Part shown: one piece after another, positions 1 to 11,500 of the stretch
Layout of the letters: each line of letters begins with the position of its first letter
Numbering within the stretch: the stretch's first letter is position 1
Assembly (NCBI RefSeq): GCF_901709675.1
Contig: NC_051095.1
Coordinates: 927,001 to 991,000, forward strand
Source of the DNA: Syngnathus acus
Taxonomy: Eukaryota > Chordata > Actinopteri > Syngnathiformes > Syngnathidae
Direction of reading: 5' to 3'
DNA length: 64,000 bases
The notes under the pieces: generated by a model
What the model saw: the letters and a program-made list of their open reading frames with translations, nothing else
Databases searched by the model: none
Told to the model about the DNA's origin: nothing
Program-made: the position numbers and the translations under genes

Positions 1-2339
1 GCTGACCCGTATGACCTCGCGCTAATCAGCTAACGACGGGACCGGACAACGCCAACGAAGGTCGAGATTAATCGGGCGAGATTAAACAGCCGGGGCACAT
101 CCGAGTTTGCGTTGTCGGTTGAGTTGCTCGGAAGACGCGCGGCGGGTGGCCGGTCCGGTCGAGTCGAGCGTTTGAAAAGCGGCGGCAGCTATCGGCGGAA
201 TTGCAAGACGACCCGACTCGGGTGACCTTTGAGCAGCTACAGTCGATATCCAGTGTTTGAACTTGAGGAATGGGCTAACTCCAAGACGACTTGAAACGGT
301 CCCCGAACGATATTAGGGCAAGTTGAATCATCTTTTGGGGGGGGGGGGGGGGGGGGACCCAATCGTTTGATGGCAAAAAGGAGCAAAAAAGACGACACAA
401 AGCCCGCTCGTATCGTTCGAGGCGGACGTGGGGAGGGACAGGATTTACGGCTCAGTTCCTGTTCTTGGGTGCTGGTGGTGGCGGCTGCCCCCAAATACCC
501 CCCCCCCCCCCCACCCCCGCGGGCCTTTCATGCTCTCGGTCCGTAACTTTCATTGCTTGGGTTCTCTTTGTATTGGACCTCTTGCCTGAGAGTTTCTTTC
601 TTTTTTGTGTGTGTGTAGACAGCAGTGGTGCGAGAAGACACGTTTTTGGTGCTCAAGTAGATTTTGGTAGCTTCTATTTGACTGACCGCATTGCCTACAT
701 TTGAATGATGTCTGCACTTTCCACAACTTCCGGTCTCAATAAAGACTTGTTACTGTTTTTTTTTTTAATGTCCACACTTAGCACGTCAAAAAGATGGACA
801 TGGAGAAAGGTTAAGGATAAATAAAAGATGATGCCACCAAGAATTTGCTGTTCAATCAAATTGTGACATTTCTAAATTCTGCTTTTTCTTTTTTTTTCTT
901 TTTTTCTTTCAACACTCCAAACCACAAATGCAATCATTCTTTGTGTTTGCGCATTTGCTGCCTCGTCAATTTGAAATAACGTCTCGTTTTGAATTAAGCG
1001 ATGGAAATTCCAAACTTTTGATCCGATTCGTGTTTTACTCGTCAAAATAATCGGCACGTCAAAAGATGATTGAAATCATGTAGCTCTTGAAGCTAGCTGA
1101 GTATTTGTACTTTTTTTTTCTACATTTGGAAGACAGACCAAGAGGAACGCTTCCAAATATAAAACACACACGCGCAAAAAAAGAGCAGATTGGTGAAGCT
1201 GCAACTCATTTGGATCTGGACGACGAGCATCTTGTGTACTTGCGCTCGCCACAACTAAAGGCGCCAGCGCAGCGACGGAGGCTAGCGAAACGTTCGGTGC
1301 CAGCGCTCGGCAGAGGCCCGAAGACAGCCAGGGGGCGAACATGTTGGACCAATCATGACGCCATCTCGCTGTCTGCGTGCGTGTATGTGTGTGTGTAGTG
1401 TGTCCAAGTTGGCCAACAGAAGGCCTTTCTTCCAGGAATGGCGATAGTTCGCCGTTTGGGCCGGCCATCGAGTCATTTTCAAAACTGGCCTGCTAGCTTT
1501 CAACGTACGGGTTGTCCCTCAGTCTTCCTCTTTTGAGCTGAGGGCATTAGGTCCAAGCTGTGGCGCCGAGGGGAGGGGGTAGGGGGGACAATACAAAAAA
1601 AAAAAAAAAAACCCGCACTGGGTCTTCCTTGGCTCCATGTGTGGAGGAGGCATTGCCAATGGCTGTTCCCATGGAAACACCAGAGAACAGTTTGAGCTCA
1701 TAATGAAGCAGCGGCATCTTTTTTTTTTGGGTCATTCTCAACGCATAAAAAGTGAAAGCCGGCATGGAGGAAGCGTCTGTTTAGACTCCGGCGTGGTGCT
1801 CGCCGGCTCGTAAACGCCGTCTCGGATCTCAACAAAAGACTTTGAATGGGGCCGGCAAGTGTGCCAGGCGGGCCGGGAGATTCCACCGCACCTCTAAATC
1901 TCTTCAGAATGGGATTAGCGCTACGCTTGAAGCCCCACACTTTCGGCAGAAATTAATTCTTCTTGAATAAGTGTGAAAGATCAACCCAGTGCGTAATTAT
2001 TCTTATTAATATCTGGGGATGATTGTCAATACATAGAAGAAATTTTGTATTTTATTTGTGAAAATGACATTCAACAAGGTTTTTGGATGCTGATGGTAAG
2101 AAATTACGTTACCGTCAAAGTCAATAAAGGTTATATCAATAGTCTGGCGTTGGCTGGTTGGTTTGACACTATCGCGACTTTACTTGAGAAGGCATGGGAT
2201 GCGTTGGGAAGCTTTTCTTCACAGTTTACCAACACGGCCCAGCATCAAGTGCACAACTTATTAGTCTTATCACAGTTCAGACATTTACAGTGAGCGGCAA
2301 ACATCTGCAACACAAAGTATGAAAAGCAGCAGAGCTCAC
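1..2339 (-). other. mllt3: mllt3 intron 2 (partial), no coding exon seen
   Basis: This stretch lies downstream of mllt3 exon 2 on the minus strand and should be intron 2, which continues beyond the left edge. I looked for the next YEATS-domain exon and did not find it. The stretch holds simple sequence only: a 20-base poly-G run at 337-356, a 15-base poly-C run near 498-512, and several poly-T/poly-A runs. The short open frames here look random. Confidence 0.6.
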
Positions 2340-3211
2340 CTCTTTTTGGTTTGGGGAAACTCTCGTGCAAATGAAAGACAACTTTCTCCACAAAGTGCTG
2401 AATGTTGCTGTGTTCCGGTCCTCGGACGAACACCATCCAGTCGTGGGTGAAGCCTTCCACCGTGGGTTTCTTTCGGAATTGGGCGCGGTGGCCGAGTTCG
2501 AGTTTCACCTGAACGGCACCCTGGCATTTGAGATTGGGAGGTTGATTTATCATCCCTGTGTAAATCACGACTTATTCGTCGCAACATTTGCTTGAGTGCC
2601 TGAAAGCGTTTTTGTTTCTTTAAATCTACACTCACCTTCACTGAAAGCCACATCAGTGATGGGTTACGAACAAGTTGTAAACATTCCAAAGAGTGAATTT
2701 CCACGCTAGTAACATATCACGGCAACATTTTCTCCATTTTTAAACAACAGATACGGTGTTTGGATTGAGCAGGTGTCCCTAATAAAGTGGCCGGCACACC
2801 AGACGAATATTTGACTTGAGAACAAGCGTACATTCAAATCACTGACAAGTCTGTACAGTGAAAAACTCTACACTGAGAAATAACATTGAAATATAATAAA
2901 GGGGAGTAACGAGGAATATCCAATACAGTTACAGCATTTTGTATATGAATTGTGACTATCACGGAATACAACTTGATCATTAAATGCACTTAGATTTCAG
3001 GGCAAAATGTTTTAGTATACTTTAAAGCCCTTTAAAAAAGAAAAAAGAAAGATAGCGGTACGTCCAGGCTAAAGCTAGCGTGCAGGTCAAATCCTTTTGA
3101 TGGAGTGCAAAGCACCGACTCCTCGGGTGTGACATTCCCAGCCACTGCCTTCATTGAGATGGGCGAACCAGCATCGAGCCCTCTGAAATGGCTACTCACC
3201 GAGTTGGCCAT
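2340..3211 (-). CDS. mllt3: MLLT3/AF9 YEATS protein, 5' end (coding exons 1-2, partial gene)
   Basis: AF9 is a YEATS-domain reader of acetylated and crotonylated histone H3 lysines that recruits super elongation complex and DOT1L partners in the nucleus. Two exons are visible. Exon 1 (3200-3211) encodes only MANS and ends in a GTGAG donor. Exon 2 (2340-2520, 181 nt) encodes the start of the YEATS domain: [13 protein letters not shown], then a [20 protein letters not shown]-type stretch, ending FPKPKR. Both junctions are in phase 0 at the exon 1/2 join, giving [13 protein letters not shown]; human starts [13 protein letters not shown]. The FRKKPTVEG and HSNIQHF residues favour AF9 over its paralogue ENL (MLLT1). 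The remaining exons lie left of the window. Human MLLT3 also neighbours FOCAD. Confidence 0.93.
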
Positions 3212-3599
3212 TCCTGAGGCGCCGCGTTACTGCGTTTTCATGGAGACGGAGTTGGGAAAGCAAGTGCAGGTAAGTCCAATTGGCGTGTGGCGGCGGACAT
3301 TGTGGCCACTCTCTGCGTGTTCGGCTCCAAGTCACATTCAAGACTTTCCAAGACTCGCCGGCAGTCAAGACAGCAGGTATCAAGACAAAAGGTCCGGTAG
3401 AGATTTTCAAAATAAAGTGATACGCGGACCCTTACACTTACTTTGCATGCATTGAGCATGATTTATTTGATAGTGAGGAAAAAAAATCTTAAAAATGCAC
3501 GGATTATATTTTCCTGTGTAAAATAAATCGTTGGTTGCCATACGATATATAGAAAAAATAAAACTGTCTACATTTTTGTTTTGAATGCAATAGTGCATT

Positions 3600-3770
3600 C
3601 GTCTACCCGTGGTTTTATTGCTCAATCCCGCCACCTTGTTGACAGAGCGACAAAGCGCATGCGCGGCCCAATGTTTGAGAGAGCACGAGGGGAATAACCA
3701 ATGGGAGAACAGAAGGCAAGTCGCATCACGCTGCCTTCAAGCCCATCGGGAAAACCGGTAACACGCCGCG
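3600..3770. promoter_or_regulatory. Probable shared mllt3/focad promoter with NRF1 palindrome
   Basis: A GC-richer patch between the divergent genes mllt3 (minus, start codon at 3211) and focad (plus, start codon at 5595). It contains the perfect palindrome GCGCATGCGC at 3655-3664, the NRF1 consensus typical of CpG-island promoters, and a CCAAT box near 3696. The distance to the mllt3 start fits an ordinary 5' UTR. That it also drives focad is inference; focad would then need an untranslated first exon between here and 5590. Confidence 0.45.
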
Positions 3771-5589
3771 TCCTTGTTTTCTCTACGTAAATTAAACAAT
3801 TATGTGCAATCAACTCAAGTTCTAATATAGGAATCTTTAAATATCTAAAATTTGGCATTACTGATATCCATTCAATAGCATCTACTTTAGCTTTAGCTGG
3901 GACCATATATATATGTATATATTTTTATTCTTAATTTTTTGAAATCTCAACAAGTTTGGCCCTCGGTCATTGCCGTATGTCTACGCTCTGCCGAACCCGT
4001 ACAAGAGGTAAAGTTTATAAAAAGGTCCAGGTAAAAAGTCTAATTTGGCTTTCAATGAGACGCTAACATCACTCAATTTACATACCTGATGCAATAGCTA
4101 TTATAGTGCACGACTTGACGGGCCGATTTGGATCGCGTCGCTCTCCGGTGTTTATGGGTTGCTATTATATATTAGCAGGTTAGCCTCAGAGTGGCTTATT
4201 ACAGTCGCAACGGAGAAATATAAATATCCGCTTTAAAAAACAAAAGACTAATACTAAAGTCCAAACAGGTCGCAGTGTTGTGTATTATGCTAAACTGCAC
4301 CCTCAATTGATTTCACGTTAGATTTTAGTTAGCTTGAGAGAATCCTTTTTTTTTTTTTTTTTTTTAACGAGTCCATTGTTAAAACGTTTGCTTGTCAGCT
4401 TAATTTTATTCTACGCAAACGGCCAATGGAAACGGTGCGTGGAACATACAGTACAGCTGTATTCGGCACTGGTCTAGTTTCGAACAAGTTGTTTATGCCC
4501 CTTTGTAGTTTGTAATCCAAAAACATCATGAGGTTATTCTAACCGATTCCGGGCAGGTTTCTGTCAATGGATGTCATGTATTGAAAATCAACTGGAGAAA
4601 TTGAAGCTAGATTTTTCTTCTCATTTAGCAATAACGGGTTCAATAATATTGCTGTGGTGGACCATGACGTGGCACCTGAAAGGCCTCTCAGACTCCCATA
4701 TCGCGTTTGGCGTGTGCATAGCAAAGCCTGGTTGGTGTCCTTTCAAAAGCTCTGTTGGCTCAACAAGTACTGCAGCATTGTCCTCCCATCTGTCGCTAAT
4801 GCAGACCTTTGCAGTTGCAGGTCCATATTGTTCAGCACTATGGAAAATATGCAACAGAAACCCGCTCGGAACACGTCGACCCGCTTTTAGTCGAGTTGAA
4901 AATCCAAAACACCATGTTTGTGATAGCACACCGAATCCTAAGCTTCATAGATTTTCGTTTTTGAAATGTCAGTACAGGAAGACATCCTCCAAATCTGTCT
5001 TGTTCTTTTATGGCGAGGGTGAGCAGCAGCAGGTGCAGCGGACTTACCTGCTCATGTCGCTTGTCAAGCAGCTTGGCGATGAGGGCCGGCGTGCTGCTGT
5101 TGGACAGTAGAGCACACTGGCTTATCACATAGATAACAGTTTGGGGGGGAAGGGTTGGGTTGGGTTGGGTTGTTTTGGGCGGGTGCTGGCTGTAGGCCTG
5201 TGGTCATGTTAAACCGTTATATCGACTTACTTTTTTTTGCCAAAACAGCAGACACAAACATTTTCAGCCTCGAGTTCCTCTACCGTTGAGAGTCAAGTCA
5301 AGTCTGGTGAGATGAGCAAACGTGGGCCCGCCATTCCGCTGACATGACAATAATGTAACCGTGATTTATGTCGTTGCTTCGGGACGGGGATCGTCTTTCA
5401 AAGGTTGTATACCTCCGAGCGCTGCCGTCTTCTGAATCTTTGTGCGAGGGCGACAGGTGGCCGCATCACTTGTCTTTCACAAGCTGACACCTGATACCTG
5501 TTTTTCATGGGAGGGCGGGGCCAATCCCCCCCCCCCCCAACCGTGCTGAAAAGTATTGTGTTCCTTACTAAGTTCTGCTGCTTTCACAG
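3771..5589. other. Intergenic or focad 5' UTR intron
   Basis: No coding gene recognised. AT-rich with a poly-T run near 4347 and short (GGGTT)n-like repeats near 5153-5175. On the minus strand around 5043-5110 there is a short open stretch flanked by an AG and a GTAAGT donor (see findings). I could not match it to any gene, and it may be chance. Confidence 0.4.
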
Positions 5590-5594
5590 GCACG

Positions 5595-8500
5595 ATGGAG
5601 GCCTTGAAGGTGCGCCTTGACTTCCAGAGCCCCATCATTCAAGCCCAGGTGAGTGAAGGAAGAGCAAAGGTTGGAGATTAGTGGCCTAAATATGCTTCTC
5701 AGTTTATTTTTTCCAAACATTTTTGGTCACGCTGCAAGATCCACAACATGTCTTCAGTGTTTTCTCACACACATGATGTTTCCACCTCCAAATAGCTCAA
5801 GTTGGGTTTCTTCTTCTGACCATACTCCTTTTTTTTCCTGAACGTGATTTCAAGGCGAGAATAACAAGATGTTGAAGATTTTTTTTTGTAATTTTTATTT
5901 ATTTATTTAATTTATTTAGGATGTTGGCCAAGTTCAAAAGTGAAAAGAGCACTTTGTTTCTTTAAGATGTTGGCCAAGATTTTTTTATTTATGGATTTAT
6001 TCATTCATGTAAGTATGTATTTATTAAGATGTTAGCCAAATTCAAAAGTGAAAAGCGCATTGAGGAGGAACGTGAGGAATTTGAACCAAGTGTCGCGTAC
6101 CCGTGTCCCAAGCTGCGAGAAAAAGGTAAAGACCCAATGATTGTCACACACACATCTGGGTGTGGTGAAATTTGCCCTCTGCATTTAACCCATCCATCCC
6201 CGAGGGGAGCAGTGAGCAGCAGCGGTACCACGCCCGGGAATCATTTGGTGATCTAACGCCCCAATTCCAGCCCCTTAATGCTGAGGGAGGCAATGGGTCC
6301 CATTTTTACAGTCTTTGGTATGACCCGGCCAGGGTTTGAACCCACAAGCTTCCAGTCTCAGGGCGGACACTGAGCTGCCTACAGTGCTTTTCGCTCAAAT
6401 TCCCATCATCAACAAACCACAATTTCTTTTGTAAGTTAGCACGTTTACAAATGGAGCAAGGGATCAATAAATCTTTTCCTCCACGGTGTAATGATCAACA
6501 TGCAACTCTCGTATGATTTTGCAGGCGGTGAGAAGGCTCGTTGCTGCCGTGCTGAAAGAGAAAGGCCCGAATGGACAAATCAGCCTGTCTTGCACCCAGG
6601 TGAATATCGGGGAAGATATTTTTTGTATTATTATACATTTGTGCCACCCGCCCGCCTGCAAGTGCTCAAGCTCTGGCGGTGTCACATCAGGGCTCGGCGC
6701 TGGAGACGCTATGGGAGCGCTGCTGCGGCGAGTGCGCCGCCGTGCGCTCGGCCTGCTGCCACGCCGTCGTGCTTCTGGTGGAGCAAGGCCACGCCGACCT
6801 ACGCCACGTCCTCAACGGCGTCCTCAACCTGCTGCCTTCCGCACGGTACGCCGTCTCATCCGCATTTTGCTTGCCGCTTTTTGACCGGACCCGTCCTCAG
6901 GAACGCTCAGGGCTTGGTGAAAGTCGTGGCCGAGCTGCTACGGATCCAGACGGAGCGCCGAGACCCAGACGCGGGCTTCGGATGTCCTTACGGGATCAGG
7001 TCAGTGGAGGGGCCGCAACCAAGTCTCCATTTTTGATTGACTCGGCTTGTCCATTTGAGATATTACAATTAGGTGGGTGATCTGAAATATTTACTCCGCC
7101 TAAAAAAAAAAAGAAGAAAATCTGAAACCAGAAAAGCGCCAAATATGTTTGACAAGGCCACAGCTTCTTTTTCCCATCCTCAAGCTGCTCACAAAAAGTC
7201 TGAATGGCTTTGTGCTTGCCTTTCTTTCTCCTCTCATCTTTTTTCAGGCGCTCGCTCACATTCTTTCCACTCCCTTTGTCCTCTTCTGTCGCCTTCATTC
7301 CCTCGGCGCTCTCCGCATCTGTCCGCCTCCCCGGCGGGAAGATGAATATGTTCCGGCGTCTTGGGCCGCCGTCGGGGCCTCGGCCCGCCGCTCTTAAGCG
7401 GCGGCGGATTCGCGGAGGACGCACGCTGGCGGCCATTGTTAAGCGGCCGCTCGCCGCTGTCCTGCGAAATCTGAAAAGTCGAAATCTGGAGCCGCATCCC
7501 AAAATAGTCTTAATCCATCTGGTCGACCCCTGCTGAGGGACGCTGCGGTGAAATCTTCATCAGAATGTCAAAGCGTTTGAGTCTTAACTCATTCAGTGCC
7601 ACGAACGGTTAGAGACGTCAAAGATATACTGGGTTGGCAGTGAATGAGTTCATGGAAGCAAAGTCGTTTTTTTTTGTTTGTTTTTTTACACTGTACAGTG
7701 GGACGAAAATGCGTATTATGGATTTTTTTTCTTCCATTTTGCTGCTTCCTGAACGATTGCGAAGGGTGCGAGAGGCTGATGGATGAGAGTTGGCGGGTGG
7801 ATGAGGGACGAGCGAGGAAGGTTGAAGACGGTCACCAAGATGATTAGGAGTGCAAAGAAAAGAGAGGGGTCAGTCCGTCTGGGTCGCTGAACTTCCTTTT
7901 GTGTGGATTGATGGGACCCAGGATGAGTTGAGTGGGCCCGCCGGGGGGGGGGTGACCCTCGTGACCCTTGTGACCTCACCTTGGATTTGACTGCCAGTGT
8001 TTAGTCTGGACTTGATGGGTGTGGAAGTGGTGATTTTTTTTCTTTTTTTTTATCACATGGAAATTTCTGGATGTAACAACATTGTATGAAAAAATATAAT
8101 TATAAATCCACTGAAAGGAGAGATGATGATCCCCCCCCCCACGGTTCAAAACTGTTTTCAGTGTGTAACAAGAACAAGAAAAAAGTTTTGCCTTTTAAAA
8201 AGCTTCTGTCCTATCCTGTCCTTTTCCTTAGGAGTGATCCTCACCCATTCATTACAGCTTTGGAGAACCGCCCGGACTGCTGGACCGCCATTCTCGCCGA
8301 GATCCATGACTTTGTCCAGCAGGCTGTTGACAGGCAAGCCCAACATAAATTTACCCAATATGAAATCTTGTTGACGGCGCCGACGTGGTCTCTGATGACG
8401 CAGAAACGAGCCCGCCTACGTGGCCATGCTGGTCCCCTTTCTACGCTACCTCTACTGCCAACCCGAGAGGCGGACCGAGCACGGCTTCCTTCGCCAGGGT

Positions 8501-11500
8501 CTTCTGCGGACACTGCTCCCCGCAGGTGGGCTCGGCTCGCGGGACGAGAGTTCGCCGCCATCCGACAGCCTTCTCCGGTGCTTCTGCCGGCTGGTGCCGC
8601 ACATGCCGGTGAGTCGGGGCGACGTGCGGCTGACGGTTCTGAAAGCTTTAGGCGATGTCAGAGGTGAAAGAAAGCCGGCTTCAAATATTCAAGGCTGGAA
8701 AATTGGCGTCACGGCAGGTGGACGACGTGGAGGCGGTGCTGGAGCTGCAGTGGCTGATCAGCGCTTTGCTTCCCGCCTTGTCGGAGAAGCGTGAAGACGC
8801 CTGGACGAGCCAGAGAGCGCGTCTCCTGCTCCAGTTGCTCTGCGCGTGTCAGAGCTGCCTCGGCTTCGGCGGAGACTGTCGACCGCTCGTGGGCTTGATG
8901 ACGGAGATCATCCCGACGTGTCGACAGGTCGGCCGGCCGGCCCGCACGACTTGTCGTCATGTGCGTGATGAGAGTCCGACGACAAATCATAGTGCTGCGT
9001 TTGTGTGTAGAAGCTGCCTTTGGATGAGATGCTCATGGCTGTTGCTTTGCTCCTGTCTGAGGCCCCCGCAGCGCAACAGAGCAGCCTGCTCAGTCTTGGT
9101 AAAAATCTGTAAAAAAATATATATATTATTTTAATTTATTTATTTTATGGAGATATAAAATCATATATATAGTTGTGTTTTTTGCTCATTTCTACTTTAT
9201 ATATTTGAGGATTTATTTTTATAGATTTCTTTTCTTTTATATGTTTATAAAAAGGAAAATTCAATAAAAATAAATCCTTTAATGTGATATACACACACAC
9301 ACACACACACTCTGAAGTAGTATATTTTGCTCATTTCCATAACCTTCTGTCCACTTTCAAGCACTAACTTTAGCTCCCGAGCACACCACCGAGCCCTCCC
9401 ACTGGTTGAGTCCGGTCCTGGTTCTCCCCGTGCTGCAGCTCCTGTCCTGCTCAGATGTCACCGAGGCACTCGCAGAGCGCCACACGCACAAGCTCAACCA
9501 GAAGCTGGCTCAGAGCGTGTTACGCAGCGTCACCAGGCAAACCGCTCAACTCCAACAGGTAACATAATAATGAGTGGGGGAAATCTCCATTCTGAGATGA
9601 AGATGACCTTCTTCTTCTTGCCAGTCTCCTCTACCGGAAAAGCTTCTTCTCACCCCCTGGTTCAGCGAGCTGAGAGCGGCCGTGTCCACGCTCCGCCGAG
9701 TGGTCGAGAACCCTTCGGCAGCCGTCGATTGGCTCCTTTCGCTCACCTCGGCTCTGTCGTCAAGCCAGCAGCACCTGCCCAGCTCCCTCGCTCTCACGGT
9801 CGCCCACCTTCTCCTCCTCACGGGCCAGGACCAGGTCTGCCGCTTGGCTTTGGATGCCGTACGGGCCGTCGCAGCCGCCGACCCCCGCCAGGTGAGTGAC
9901 ATCCTTTGACAAGACTTGCCTGTTTGCGTTTCAAATTCTGCGTTTTCAAAATGGCCGCCTTTCTGTTCTCAAAATAAGAGTTGTTGTTTTTTCGGGTCGT
10001 TTGTGTAAACTCGGTGGCCTCCAAATGAAGCTCCTCACCTCAGTATCATATTCAAGCATGAATATTCATATTTTTGTTCTGTCCGAAACCTATATCGATG
10101 CAAAATATTAAAATAATTAAACAATTTGTCATTTAAAAAAAATTAGACCATTGTCAGGGTTTAAATATATTATCGAACAATCAGTTCTTTTGTTGATGAA
10201 AAAAAATATAAACTCGGAGTTTAATTTTCTTTTTTTTTTTATCGCCAGCCTATCCAAAAAGAAACCCTTGGTAACAAAGAGCCGAAAAAAATGTAAAGAA
10301 GCTGCCTCTGAAAAAAAAAAAAATATATATATTAAACGTGCGAATATAAAAAGTGTCTTCTGAGAAACTCACTTTTAAACCCCCCAAGACAGGGAAGCTA
10401 TTTTAGCTTCTCAATTTAGCTCACCGATAACGGCTCAATTTGTCATTACGCTTGGTGTTAGTCAGGCGTTAAATTGAGAAAGTAAAAATAAACTCAGACT
10501 ATGCAAACAGAGAACTTTGGCGACATGGGGAAAAAAAAAACATGTTAGCACTGCTTCGCGTTAGCTAATGTGTGAATACAACAAACTTGACAGACACAAG
10601 CCAAGTGATAACGTGACTCCAATTGTTGTTAGCACAGCTAGCTAGGCTAATGTGTGAATACAGCAAACTTAACATACACAAGCCAAGTGATGGTGTGACT
10701 CGAATTTGGTGGCGGCTCAACTCATTGGCTTTTTTATTTTTGCCTCCGAACTTGCTTGCGACATGAAAGTCAAGACTGGACGCCATCTGTGACTTCTCAT
10801 GCAGCACCGTTGCTTTAAGTGACACTCACTTGCTCGCTTTCTGCTGCTACCAAATGAATTTTCAACCCAATGTCAAATTCTGGTTCCGCTCTTTGGAGCT
10901 CTCCATTGGCTACTTAAATGACATTTATGCACCTTTTTTATGTTGAACTAAAAAAACAACAAAAAGCTTTCTGTTGCTGACTGACATATCCCTCCGAGCC
11001 CTCGGGACTGCAACGTGAGTCTCCGCAACCCCCCCCCCCCCCCCAGACAATGATGTGAAATAACAGGCGGTGCCAAGGCTGCTCGTTAAGAGGATTCCCC
11101 CCGCTGTTCTAATTGCTCCCACAGTGCCACTTGCACCGGGGCGGCCATTTATGAAGTGGAAGACAAATTGGATTGTTTTCCTCAGACGAGCCCGAAAATT
11201 GTTGCTAGGGTAGCCCCTTTTGTTAAAAGACGGGAACAAAACGCACCGACCGACGCACTAAATCATCTCGCTCACCAACTGATGCGACGTTTGCGTATTC
11301 CAGGTGCCATCCCTTCTTCCCGTGCTGCTGTTCAAGCTGGGCAAAGAAAAGGATCCGAGCTTGACGCGGGCTCTGCTCGAGTGCCTGCCGAACCTCGGCA
11401 CCCACAAGGTAGCGGCGAGAAGATGGAACGTACATTTGTGTGGAAGGCTAAAAGTGTCTTTGTGTCGCAGCTCTGTGTCCCCACGGTGCTGCAGACTCTC

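Noticed and set aside
3622-3906. 94-codon minus-strand open frame
   Set aside because: Covers the NRF1/CCAAT promoter patch; no recognisable domain or splice support.
4571-5110. 179-codon plus-strand open frame
   Set aside because: No domain, random-like composition, and no splice or promoter context.
8526-8548. Possible intron splitting focad exon 6 at the GT near 8526
   Set aside because: It would be only about 23 bp long, and reading straight through stays in frame and aligns with human FOCAD.
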